A stretch of DNA of 25,850 nt from a virus. Positions 1 through 6,120 of the stretch are shown piece after piece. Location: IMG/VR virus record IMGVR_UViG_3300034631_000013, positions 1 to 25,850 of that record; one strand, written 5' to 3'. Position numbers and translations under genes: made by a program. The notes beneath the pieces are model-generated. The model made no database searches. It was not told the DNA's origin and worked only from the letters and a program-made list of their open reading frames with translations. Position 1 is the stretch's first letter, and every line of letters begins with the position of its first letter.

Positions 1-108
1 GCGTTCGCTGCCGGGTTCGAACCGCAACTGGCGGGGTTAACCCCGCCAGTTGCTTCACCTGCGCTCATGCGCGACAATACCGGTCGGTCTCTGGTTGCCG
101 CTGGATGA
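1..108 (+). CDS. 3' end of upstream head gene (portal position), partial
   Basis: Frame 1 is open from the window edge to the TGA at 106-108 and encodes 35 residues ending in GRSLVAAG. The stop overlaps the ATG of the gpF-like gene in an ATGA, the coupling seen throughout this late region. In many phages the gene directly before a Mu gpF-like protein is the portal, so a portal C-terminus is the best guess. That is a positional inference, because no portal motif is visible in so short a tail. The other two frames are less convincing: frame 2 meets a stop near 40, and frame 3 is open but reads as a Cys/Arg-rich, unprotein-like string. Confidence 0.55.
   Translation, partial: AFAAGFEPQLAGLTPPVASPALMRDNTGRSLVAAG
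24..53. repeat. 30-bp perfect palindrome
   Basis: Each base from 24 to 38 pairs with its partner from 53 back to 39 without a mismatch or spacer. The centre is GTTAAC and the arms are rich in GGCGGGG. It lies inside the 3' coding end of the upstream gene, where it encodes roughly QLAGLTPPVA. It could act as DNA (a dimeric protein site or a cruciform) or as an RNA hairpin near the gene end. Confidence 0.85.
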
Positions 109-1043
109 AAGACTGGGGTCACGTCAAGGAACGCGGCATCGATGTAGGCAAGGCGACCACAAAGCGCTTGGAAGCCATGCTTGAGGAGGTCCGCTCCCTC
201 AATGCCGCGATCTACGCCAAGATGCGAGAAGCTCTGACGGACGAGCTGGTCGAATTCTCAGCAGCAGAAGCCGGATACCAGAGGGCCGCGCTCGACGGCG
301 CGATTGGCGTTTCTTTAGAGACTAAACTTCCTGCACCCACCCGCCTTGTCGCGATCGTGACTGAGACGCCCATGGAAGGCCGACTACTCACCAGTTGGTT
401 CGAAGGCATGGAAAGCGGTCGAATGGATCGCATCGCCCAGGCTGTCCGGTTAGGGATGACGCAGGGCGAAGGCACCGACGCGATCGTTCGGAGGATCAAG
501 GGGACGAAGGCCGCCCGCTATAGTGATGGCGTCCTAGATATTAGCCGCCGTTCCGCGCAGTCGATCGTCCGTACATCGGTCAACCACGTATCGAACGTAG
601 CCGCACAGGCAACGTGGAAGGCAAACGCTCACGTCGTCAAAGGCTGGCAGTACCTCGCTACCCTTGATAGCCGCACCACAATCACATGTGCGGGATTGTC
701 AGGTCAGGTGTTTTCAATTGGCGAGGGTCCAATCCCTCCCCGCCATGTGAACTGCCGTAGCATCAGCGTACCGGTCACACGGTCATTCCGCGAACTAGGT
801 GTGGATGCTGACGAACTACCTCAGGGTAAGCGCGCCAGTATGGACGGCGAAGTCGCCGGGGATACTGCTATGGCAAAATGGCTGACCATGAAAGGTGCAG
901 CAATGCAGAATACTGTCTTAGGTCCAACTCGCGCTAAGCTGTTCCGTGAGGGCAAGCTAGACCTAGCACAGTTCATCAAGAACGACGGTACGGTTCTGAC
1001 GCTTGAGCAGCTTCGCAACCGTTATGGTGATCTCCTAATCTAG
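105..1043 (+). CDS. Phage head morphogenesis protein, Mu gpF-like
   Basis: This is a minor head protein of the Mu gpF family (SPP1 gp7 group), which sits at the portal vertex during procapsid assembly. The diagnostic part is residues about 150-225: a helix with RTSVNHVSN, then WQYLATLDSRTTITCAGLSGQVF, then PPRHVNCRS. This gives the family's two Cys-containing motifs and the Pro-Pro-x-His-x-x-Cys-Arg signature. At 312 aa it is slightly short. The helical N-terminus begins abruptly compared with typical members, but no better in-frame start is visible, and the ATG overlaps the upstream stop (ATGA). Its 3' end overlaps the convergent Ntn-hydrolase gene by 9 bases. The family assignment is firm; the exact start is less so. 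Confidence 0.85.
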   Translation: MKDWGHVKERGIDVGKATTKRLEAMLEEVRSLNAAIYAKMREALTDELVEFSAAEAGYQRAALDGAIGVSLETKLPAPTRLVAIVTETPMEGRLLTSWFEGMESGRMDRIAQAVRLGMTQGEGTDAIVRRIKGTKAARYSDGVLDISRRSAQSIVRTSVNHVSNVAAQATWKANAHVVKGWQYLATLDSRTTITCAGLSGQVFSIGEGPIPPRHVNCRSISVPVTRSFRELGVDADELPQGKRASMDGEVAGDTAMAKWLTMKGAAMQNTVLGPTRAKLFREGKLDLAQFIKNDGTVLTLEQLRNRYGDLLI

Positions 1044-1694
1044 TATTTGAACGACGACCGCGCCAGCTGGTGGCGCGTTGACGAATCCCTGCTCCTCAAC
1101 CCCGTCAGAGGTTATCTGCGCAATGTCTAGCGGGTAATCGACGGCGTACTTATGATCGATCTGCTCGTCGGCAATTATCGAAGCAGCCCAGCGCCCAACG
1201 TCTAGCATTGACTTGTCATGCACTCGTCGCATGTGGAGAGAAACTAAATCATACGCACGGTCATTCGTCTCTGGTCGCATTCCCATAGCTAAGGTCTTTC
1301 CAGGTCCCTCGTCATCAGTACGCTTAGCGATAGCCGCTTGGTAGGAGTGGATTGTAGGAACGCCGTCAGTAAGACCGGCGACGATGAAATTCATTGGTGT
1401 GTCCTTCTCGTAGCCATCGGCCCAGCATTTTTTCAGTACGTCAGGCGAGAAGCGTTCTAACAGGTCTGCTACTTCTTGGGCGCTAGCCTCCCGCCCGTTC
1501 AATTCATCGCGAACGAGATCGTATATAAAGTCGGCATGAGGGCCGATCCCTGCTTTTGCAACTGCGGCATAGCGAGACAGTACGACAGTCTTTTTGCCCC
1601 GACCTGCATCCAGCTTCGAGCGGCTAAGGTGACGCTTTTGATCAGCGCCCACGATCGCGCCACCGACGAACGTCGTGCCAAAAATCAGCGTCAT
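1035..1694 (-). CDS. Proteasome-beta/HslV-like Ntn hydrolase
   Basis: This 219-aa protein looks like a beta-type proteasome subunit. The chosen ATG at 1694, preceded by GGGGGA, starts Met-Thr-Leu. Removal of the initiator Met would expose Thr1, as in HslV. Numbered from that Thr, Asp falls at 17 (in VGADQK) and Lys at 33 (in GRGKK), exactly the spacing of the proteasome/HslV catalytic triad. Near the middle, MNFIVAGLTDGVPTIHSY resembles the conserved IAGxDxxGPxLY strand. The usual Gly-Ser-Gly segment around Ser129 is not obvious, so activity is unproven. The frame extends upstream to 1814, but that portion would bury the Thr and overlap the scaffold start. The gene lies antisense in the head operon, where head proteases often lie. 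It could be a capsid-maturation protease, a host-directed protease or a lysogeny cargo gene. Confidence 0.7.
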   Translation of the reverse strand: MTLIFGTTFVGGAIVGADQKRHLSRSKLDAGRGKKTVVLSRYAAVAKAGIGPHADFIYDLVRDELNGREASAQEVADLLERFSPDVLKKCWADGYEKDTPMNFIVAGLTDGVPTIHSYQAAIAKRTDDEGPGKTLAMGMRPETNDRAYDLVSLHMRRVHDKSMLDVGRWAASIIADEQIDHKYAVDYPLDIAQITSDGVEEQGFVNAPPAGAVVVQILD

Positions 1695-1705
1695 GCTTCC
1701 CCCAA

Positions 1706-1711
1706 TAAATA
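1706..1711 (+). promoter_or_regulatory. TAAATA box (scaffold unit)
   Basis: Copy 1 of 11, in context CCAATAAATAG. It lies 79 bases before the scaffold ATG, in the divergent gap next to the Ntn-hydrolase start. It matches the core of the T4 late-promoter box, and no -35 element is evident. Promoter function is inferred from the repeated placement. Confidence 0.6.
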
Positions 1712-1790
1712 GTTCGCAGTCGAAGCTAGGCCGAGACTGAGAACGCGGCAAGGCCGCCAACCAAGAAGTCCAAGGGGCCGAAAGGACGCT

Positions 1791-2405
1791 ATGAGCGAAA
1801 ACACCGATACCCACGAAGACCTAAGCGGTCTGAAAAATAAGATCACTGAACTCCTCGGAACGATCAAATCTGAGAAAGCCCGCGCCGACAAGGCAGAGCG
1901 GGAACGCGAGGAAGCTGCCGAGAGCGCAGCGACCGCGAACTCCACAGAACTAGAGAAGATGCAGAAGCGCGCTGAGAAGGCAGAGCGCGAACTAGAAGCT
2001 GCCAACAAGCTAGCCAAGGACAACGCACAGGCACTCCGCAACACCCGTGCGGATCACTCTATCGCCAAAGCAATCGCTGAGGCGAACGTCGATGCCAAGC
2101 ACGTCCGCGCGGCAACCGCCCTCCTCAAACTCGATATGTCGTTCGATGACGAAGGCAATGCCTTGATCGAAGGCAAGAGTGTTCAGGACTATGCTAAGGC
2201 CTACTTTGCCAAAGACGGCCTGACCTATGTCCGTGCAGCGGACAATGGAGGTGGTACGGCAAGTGGCAACACCTCAACAAAGCCGCCTGCCAAGCTGACT
2301 GCTCGTCCTACCACTTCTGCCGAATGGGACATTCTGGATGGTATGGATAAGACCGAGCGAAACGCATTTGCAGACAGCATCGGCGCACCTGACCTCAAGG
2401 TATAA
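1791..2405 (+). CDS. Capsid scaffolding protein, GP20-like
   Basis: This 204-aa acidic, highly helical protein has a long charged coiled coil at residues about 1-85 (repeated EKARADKAERERE-type heptads). A conserved segment follows at about 85-140 (SIAKAIAEANV...AATALLKLD...IEGKSVQDYAKAYF), then a low-complexity Gly/Thr/Ser linker and a C-terminal helical hook (EWDILDGMDKTERNAFADSIG). This is the layout of the phage minor structural protein GP20/scaffold family, whose C-terminus binds the coat protein inside the procapsid. It sits directly before the major capsid gene. The ATG at 1791 has an AAAGGA Shine-Dalgarno at 1781-1786 and a TAAATA box upstream. No separate maturation protease follows it on this strand. 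Confidence 0.85.
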   Translation: MSENTDTHEDLSGLKNKITELLGTIKSEKARADKAEREREEAAESAATANSTELEKMQKRAEKAERELEAANKLAKDNAQALRNTRADHSIAKAIAEANVDAKHVRAATALLKLDMSFDDEGNALIEGKSVQDYAKAYFAKDGLTYVRAADNGGGTASGNTSTKPPAKLTARPTTSAEWDILDGMDKTERNAFADSIGAPDLKV

Positions 2406-2424
2406 GTCACCAACTAGAGCCGCA

Positions 2425-2430
2425 TAAATA
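2425..2430 (+). promoter_or_regulatory. TAAATA box (major capsid unit)
   Basis: Copy 2 of 11, in context GCATAAATAGGG, 20 bases after the scaffold stop. The capsid ATG lies 78 bases downstream behind a structured leader, so this would be a leadered promoter. Confidence 0.65.
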
Positions 2431-2458
2431 GGGAACAGGCTGAAGTTTGCCTGTTCCC
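2431..2458 (+). repeat. 10-bp perfect inverted repeat after the TAAATA box
   Basis: GGGAACAGGC at 2431-2440 pairs perfectly with GCCTGTTCCC at 2449-2458 around an 8-base loop, and starts directly after the TAAATA box. There is no following T run, so it is not a classical terminator. If transcription starts 5-7 bases after the box, the 5' arm would be cut short. The full hairpin would then form only in read-through RNA, or act as a DNA site. Confidence 0.7.
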
Positions 2459-2498
2459 GGCTCCAACTTGCGAGCCGATTGGCTTAAACAAGTTGGAG
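2459..2498 (+). promoter_or_regulatory. Capsid leader with paired Shine-Dalgarno and competing hairpin
   Basis: CTCCAACTTG (2461-2470) is the perfect complement of CAAGTTGGAG (2489-2498), with an inner stem GAGCC/GGCTT around GATT. The capsid Shine-Dalgarno GGAG (2495-2498) is in the 3' arm and so is paired. A competing hairpin, GGCTC (2459-2463) with GAGCC (2472-2476) and loop CAACTTGC, uses the same CTC bases and would free it. The tail-tube leader has the same design. Confidence 0.55.
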
Positions 2499-2508
2499 AA
2501 CAACACGC

Positions 2509-3471
2509 ATGGCAATCACGAATACCACTATTGCTGGTCTAGCTGGTTCTGAGCGCAAAGTGGAAGTGCGTGTCAACGCAATCCGCGAAGCGTCGAACGA
2601 ACTGGTACAGAGCGGCCTCACTGCATCGAGCGAGGAAGTTAGCGCGCTCGCAAATGGCGGACCTCGCAAGGTATCGCTAGACTATCGCAAGCCACTGAAC
2701 GCAGACGCATTCAACGTTTCCAATGACAACATCAACACTGAAGGTGATGTCGGCAACATGGAAGCCGGTAGCTATTCGGCTATGCGTCTCGATCTAAACT
2801 ACGCATGGGCAACTACTGACCTTACCCAGATTGTAACTCAGTACGGTCGCAACCAAGACCTGTACGAAGGTATCGCGGGCTATCAGAACGCAGTAAGCAA
2901 AGGCCTACTGGCTTCCGCGCTTAAGGGCGTCAAGACCAAGCTTGCTACCAACACCAACATCACCAAGGCAGTTGCAACCGACTTCGACATGCAGGCGGTG
3001 TTCGACCTCTGCGCAACCGCTGAAGAGTGGTCGTCGCTGTTTCGCATTATGATCGTCAGCCACGGTCGCTACGCAAAGCTTCAGGGCCAGCAGAAGAACG
3101 GTTTTGTACCTGCATCGCAGACTCAGACCAAGTTCGATGAGTACCAGGGTTTCGTACTTCTAAAGAGCAACACTGTGGTAACCGATAACGATCTGATTAT
3201 CGCTCGCACTGGCGCGCTTGCATATGGTGAAGGCACTGCTCAGCAGGCTTTTGAAGTCGAGCGCAGGCAGAACGCTGCTGGCGGCGGTGGCGCAGACATC
3301 CTGCACTCGCGCTTCTCGCGTGTTATCCATCCACAGGGTATGGACTTTAAGGGCGCAATCCCAACAACTTCAGCACAGGTAAAGAGCGTCCTAGAAGCAG
3401 CCGCTTCATGGGACAAGGTAGCGCCAGACGCACAGTTTGGTTTCCGCTTCCTACAGTTCAACAAAGCTTAA
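2509..3471 (+). CDS. Major capsid protein
   Basis: This 320-aa protein follows the scaffold gene, is preceded by a dedicated box and structured leader, and is followed by a very stable hairpin, as expected for the most highly expressed virion gene. It reads MAITNTTIAGLAG with no signal peptide. Later segments (NYAWATTDLTQIV, IMIVSHGRYAKLQGQQ, HSRFSRVIHPQGMDFKGA) resemble coat proteins of HK97 fold found in phages with a GP20-like scaffold. The Gly-rich stretch NAAGGGGAD at about 257-265 may be a surface loop. The start is ATG 2509, with GGAG ten bases upstream. The role is well supported by position and pattern; the exact subfamily is not resolved. Confidence 0.85.
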   Translation: MAITNTTIAGLAGSERKVEVRVNAIREASNELVQSGLTASSEEVSALANGGPRKVSLDYRKPLNADAFNVSNDNINTEGDVGNMEAGSYSAMRLDLNYAWATTDLTQIVTQYGRNQDLYEGIAGYQNAVSKGLLASALKGVKTKLATNTNITKAVATDFDMQAVFDLCATAEEWSSLFRIMIVSHGRYAKLQGQQKNGFVPASQTQTKFDEYQGFVLLKSNTVVTDNDLIIARTGALAYGEGTAQQAFEVERRQNAAGGGGADILHSRFSRVIHPQGMDFKGAIPTTSAQVKSVLEAAASWDKVAPDAQFGFRFLQFNKA

Positions 3472-3480
3472 TCGTACTGC

Positions 3481-3508
3481 AAGGCTGCATTCTACGGAAT
3501 GCAGCCTT
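3481..3508 (+). terminator. Stable hairpin after the capsid gene (UACG loop)
   Basis: AAGGCTGCATTC (3481-3492) pairs perfectly with GAATGCAGCCTT (3497-3508) around a TACG loop. The closing C(UACG)G is a UNCG-type tetraloop, among the most stable known. It begins 10 bases after the capsid stop. No T run follows, so it may block 3' exonucleases or attenuate transcription rather than terminate fully. Confidence 0.65.
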
Positions 3509-3527
3509 CGCCATGACTGCCAGCCTC

Positions 3528-3533
3528 TAAATA
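3528..3533 (+). promoter_or_regulatory. TAAATA box (head-tail connector unit)
   Basis: Copy 3 of 11, in context CCTCTAAATAG. It ends 15 bases before the ATG at 3549, with GGAGG (3539-3543) between them, giving a very short leader that just includes a Shine-Dalgarno. CCTC (3524-3527) can pair with GAGG (3540-3543) in read-through RNA only. Confidence 0.65.
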
Positions 3534-3548
3534 GTCGTGGAGGTATTC

Positions 3549-3941
3549 ATGGCTACACTGAACCAAGCGAACTTATATCATGCCGTGCGGGACAATACCG
3601 CCTGGGGCAATCTCGATCCCTTGAAAGCGGAAGCGCTGTTGCAAGACGCAAGCGATTACATCCGAAGCCGGTATGACGTTCGCTCTGTCCTGACAACTGA
3701 TGAACAACACTTGTTCGACCAAGCGGTGTATCGACTTGCAGGTATCTTTCAAAGCAATCCGCCCGCAGGCGCTGCCTTGCCTTCCATCAAGAGCGAGAAG
3801 AAGGAACTGGCAGGTATGAAAAAGGAAGTGGAGTACACCGCCGCTGACCCCGATCCATATCCCTACATCACTGTGATTGTCCGGTCATTGTTGCGCGCGG
3901 ATACGTCCCACACCGTTCTTGTCGGCAAGGTGACAGGATGA
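3549..3941 (+). CDS. Head-tail connector/adaptor-like protein
   Basis: This small (130 aa) mostly helical protein comes first in the block between capsid and tail-tube genes, where tailed phages keep adaptor proteins that dock on the portal. The N-terminus (LNQANLYHAVRDNTAWGNLDPLKAEALLQDASDYIRSRYDV) has the pattern of gp6-type or DnaT-like connectors, whose helices bundle around the portal. I chose ATG 3549 because GGAGG lies five bases upstream; an in-frame GTG at 3537 has no ribosome site. Its stop overlaps the next ATG (ATGA), implying coupling. The assignment rests mainly on position and helical pattern. Confidence 0.65.
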   Translation: MATLNQANLYHAVRDNTAWGNLDPLKAEALLQDASDYIRSRYDVRSVLTTDEQHLFDQAVYRLAGIFQSNPPAGAALPSIKSEKKELAGMKKEVEYTAADPDPYPYITVIVRSLLRADTSHTVLVGKVTG

Positions 3942-4285
3942 ACCTCTACGAAGAGTTCTACCCCCTCGCTGTCGAGTTGCTTGAGGAGTTTGGCGCAGAT
4001 GCGCAGTTGGTAAAGACCGCCCCGGCTATCACCAACTATGATCCAGTCACCGATCGCGTAACTAGCACGACCACTCCCCAGACGATCAACGTTCGCGCGG
4101 TCGTCGGACCGTTCGAATGGGAGGACGACCAAGGACGGGCCGTAACGCGCTCTACTGCGACGCTGCTCGTTGCACCGGCGATGGGCGACATCCTGAAACT
4201 GGGCGACCTGTCCTATACCATAGGACGCTTCAAGACGATTGCTCCACAGGGCAAGGCCATCCTCTATCTCGCTGAGGTGTCGTAA
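3938..4285 (+). CDS. Head completion/stopper-like protein
   Basis: This 115-aa protein is encoded between connector and gp10-like genes, overlapping both (ATGA at 3938-3941, TAATG at 4283-4287). After an N-terminal helix it is mainly beta: TINVRAVVGPFEWED, ATLLVAPAMGDILKLGDLSYTIGRFKTIAPQGKAILYLAEV. The pattern of strands followed by 'GD.L..GD..Y.I' is typical of head-closure or stopper proteins (FII/gp16 class) that seal the packaged head. I recognise no named family with certainty. The order connector, stopper, gp10-like, tail terminator supports the call. Confidence 0.55.
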   Translation: MNLYEEFYPLAVELLEEFGADAQLVKTAPAITNYDPVTDRVTSTTTPQTINVRAVVGPFEWEDDQGRAVTRSTATLLVAPAMGDILKLGDLSYTIGRFKTIAPQGKAILYLAEVS

Positions 4286-4608
4286 TGGCACGGCGCACGG
4301 TGGATATGAGCGATTTGATCGCCAAGCGGGGAGCGCTGGAAAAGCTGCTCGAAAAGACCGTCCTCGACACCACGCAGAAAATCACGCTCGACGCAGGCGC
4401 TAGGCTTATGATCGCCTCCCCGGTCGATACAGGCGAGTTCCGTGGCGCTTGGGAGATTGAGGCGCCAATGAAGTCCTACGAGCCAGGGAGGATCACCAAC
4501 AACACCGTCTACGGCCCTGCGCTTGCGAGCGGCCATTCTGACCAAGCCAGCGACGGTTGGGTTGAAAACGCCTTGCTTGCGGCTGTCCGCTTTGGAGGTG
4601 GTCAGTGA
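4285..4608 (+). CDS. HK97 gp10-like head-tail joining protein
   Basis: This 107-aa protein carries the family core: a helix (KLLEKTVLDTTQKITLDAGARLMIASPVDTGEFRGAWEIE), then ITNNTVYGPALASGHSDQASDGWVENAL. The 'sPVDTGxfRgaW' motif followed by 'NxxxYaxxlExGhS' is the hallmark of HK97 gp10-type (gpZ-like) proteins that act at the head-tail or tail-completion stage. It is coupled to both neighbours by stop/start overlaps (TAATG upstream, GTGA downstream), so it depends on the box at 3528 for transcription. Confidence 0.75.
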   Translation: MARRTVDMSDLIAKRGALEKLLEKTVLDTTQKITLDAGARLMIASPVDTGEFRGAWEIEAPMKSYEPGRITNNTVYGPALASGHSDQASDGWVENALLAAVRFGGGQ

Positions 4609-5006
4609 TCCAGCAGGACCTAACGGCACTTCGCGCCCGTTTCTTCAGTGCCTTTGACGCGCAAGATGCTCAGGTACTCTGGCAAGGCAAGCCGACAATC
4701 AATCTGAATGAAACCAAACCTTACTCCCGCCTCCTGATTGAGCCGGGTGCGCGCGAGTTGGTCGAGATGGGGAACAGCCGAACCTATCTTCAACTCGGCC
4801 TGATTACCTTGTCGATCACCATTCCCAAAGGTGTGGGATTGGCCGTTGGATACGACCTCAGAGACAAGTTCGACAATCTGTTCCGCGACTGGCGCAGTGC
4901 CGACCGGGCAATCTCAATCAGAGGATCATCCGACACACTAACGGAGAACGACACTCACTTTATCCTACGCATTCGCTTTCGTTGGGAGAGCTTTAGAACT
5001 CTCTAA
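4605..5006 (+). CDS. Tail terminator-like protein
   Basis: The start is GTG 4605, overlapping the previous stop as GTGA. The 133-aa product has an N-terminal helix (IQQDLTALRARFFSAFDA), then strands including RLLIEPGARELVEMGNSRTYLQLGLITLSITIPKGVGLAVGYDLRDKFDNLFRDWR. This is the alpha/beta pattern of gpU/DUF4128-type tail terminators, which cap the tail tube and join it to the head. It is the last gene before the tail-tube gene, the usual place. The family call is by pattern and position. Its expression probably ends near 5006, where a new box serves the tail-tube gene. Confidence 0.65.
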   Translation: MIQQDLTALRARFFSAFDAQDAQVLWQGKPTINLNETKPYSRLLIEPGARELVEMGNSRTYLQLGLITLSITIPKGVGLAVGYDLRDKFDNLFRDWRSADRAISIRGSSDTLTENDTHFILRIRFRWESFRTL

Positions 5007-5031
5007 GTCCAAGCGACTTCCTCTCGTCCAA

Positions 5032-5037
5032 TAAATA
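5032..5037 (+). promoter_or_regulatory. TAAATA box (tail-tube unit)
   Basis: Copy 4 of 11, in context CCAATAAATAGACG, 52 bases before the tail-tube ATG. It sits in the loop of an inverted repeat: CCTCtCGTC (5020-5028) against GACGcGAGG (5038-5046), eight of nine pairs. Confidence 0.65.
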
Positions 5038-5044
5038 GACGCGA

Positions 5045-5085
5045 GGAGCCAGACTTGCGGCTCCAGTTTCAACATTGGAGGCCGC
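5045..5085 (+). promoter_or_regulatory. Tail-tube leader with paired Shine-Dalgarno and competing hairpin
   Basis: GCGGCTCCA (5057-5065) pairs with TGGAG-g-CCGC (5076-5085), nine pairs with one bulged G, hiding the GGAGG Shine-Dalgarno (5077-5081). A competing hairpin, GGAGCC (5045-5050) with GGCTCC (5059-5064) and loop AGACTTGC, uses the same CTCC bases. The capsid leader has the same arrangement and a loop ending in the same ACTTGC. Confidence 0.55.
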
Positions 5086-5088
5086 AAA

Positions 5089-6009
5089 ATGCCAATTAAT
5101 ACTGCCGACTTGCTTTTCTCCGCGATCAAAGAAACTGTCGCGGGAACGACCCCAACCACTGGTACTCGACTTGAGATTCCAGTGAAGACCGATCAGGCTC
5201 CACCTGTTCGCAACACTAGCCAGATTGAAGACGAAACCAAGCGTCCGAATCGCGAAGGTAACGCTCCATCGTCCGGTCACGCAATGACCGAATGGGACTT
5301 GTCCATGGTATCGCGCGGTGGCGCACTTATGGACCTCCTGATCGAAAGCGCAATCTCAGGTACTTTTGCAGGCACTTCGCCGGTTAAGGCACAGGGCGGC
5401 ACTGCCGACAGCACTTTCACGGTCGTATCGGTTCTGAAGACTGGTACTTCAGGCAATGCACTCGTGTACGAAGATGCAGGTTGCATGGCTCGTTCGTGGT
5501 CGGTCACTGCATCGGCCAAGGAAGGCGCAGAAGTTCAGTTTGGTATTCTCGGCACCAAGCGTACGGAGAAGACCAGCGACAACTCCCTGACTGTCACTAA
5601 GACCCCGGCTAGCGCAGTCCGTCACCTTTATAGCGATGTCAACGTAACCATCGCAGGTCAGGCCCTAGCTTATAGCAGCTTGGAGTTCTCGACCGAACAG
5701 GAGCGTGATGTCCGTGTCGTACTAGGTCAAATTTCGGCATCCGACATTTACACCACTGGCAAGCGCAAGACCACACTGACACTCAAAGCATACCGTGAAA
5801 GCTTTGCGGTAAACGCACTTGCGAATGCAGTCATGTCGGTTTCATTCACCATCGGCACTACTGGCAACGGCTACAAAGTCACTATCCCAGCCGCAAAGCT
5901 GATGACCCCAACGGACGAATTGGACGCTAGCGGCTTGCTCGTAGCGCTTGAGTTTGAAGCTAGCTACGACACTGTCACTGACACAGGTTTGGTTATCGAA
6001 AAGCTCTAA
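5089..6009 (+). CDS. Major tail (tube) protein
   Basis: This 306-aa, beta-rich protein lies between the tail terminator and the tail-assembly chaperones, the fixed place of the tail-tube subunit in siphoviruses. The N-terminus (MPINTADLLFSAIKETVAGTTPTTGTRLEIPVKTDQ) and the later segment SVTASAKEGAEVQFGILGTKRT match tube proteins of the 'phage tail tube, TTP' type. The C-terminal half repeats Ser/Thr-rich strands and may include an added Ig-like decoration. It has its own box at 5032, a structured leader and a downstream hairpin, the same treatment as the capsid gene and consistent with very high expression. ATG 5089 has GGAGG seven bases upstream. Confidence 0.8.
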   Translation: MPINTADLLFSAIKETVAGTTPTTGTRLEIPVKTDQAPPVRNTSQIEDETKRPNREGNAPSSGHAMTEWDLSMVSRGGALMDLLIESAISGTFAGTSPVKAQGGTADSTFTVVSVLKTGTSGNALVYEDAGCMARSWSVTASAKEGAEVQFGILGTKRTEKTSDNSLTVTKTPASAVRHLYSDVNVTIAGQALAYSSLEFSTEQERDVRVVLGQISASDIYTTGKRKTTLTLKAYRESFAVNALANAVMSVSFTIGTTGNGYKVTIPAAKLMTPTDELDASGLLVALEFEASYDTVTDTGLVIEKL

Positions 6010-6038
6010 GGTTTTCTCCTTTTCCCTTGATGCTTTTG

Positions 6039-6074
6039 ATGGGTGGGTGGCTCGCAAGGGTCGCCCATTCCCAT
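6039..6074 (+). terminator. Hairpin after the tail-tube gene
   Basis: ATGGG (6039-6043) pairs with CCCAT (6070-6074). After a small internal loop, GGGTGGC (6045-6051) pairs with GTCGCCC (6060-6066), allowing two G-T pairs. It lies 30 bases after the stop and just before the next box, like the hairpin after the capsid gene. There is no T run after it. Confidence 0.5.
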
Positions 6075-6086
6075 GTCTGCCGTATC

Positions 6087-6094
6087 TATAAATA
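6087..6094 (+). promoter_or_regulatory. Full TATAAATA box (tail-chaperone unit)
   Basis: Copy 5 of 11 and the only one matching all eight bases of the T4 late consensus. ATCTAT (6084-6089) and ATAGAT (6092-6097) form a perfect inverted repeat around it. The ATG at 6121 follows with AAGGAG upstream, so the leader would be about 20 bases. Confidence 0.7.
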
Positions 6095-6120
6095 GATTGC
6101 CTCATATAAAGGAGAACAAC

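Noticed and set aside
1694-1814. Longer N-terminus for the Ntn hydrolase starting at 1814
   Set aside because: It would bury the catalytic Thr, overlap the scaffold start and lacks a ribosome site, while ATG 1694 has one and gives Met-Thr.
105-3471. A classical serine-type prohead protease in the head block
   Set aside because: No frame between the gpF-like and capsid genes shows such a domain; the GP20-like scaffold system can work without one, and the only protease-like gene is the antisense Ntn hydrolase.
3863-4291. 142-aa minus-strand frame across the head-tail genes
   Set aside because: It covers two plus-strand genes with overlapping stop/start signals and has no plausible start site.
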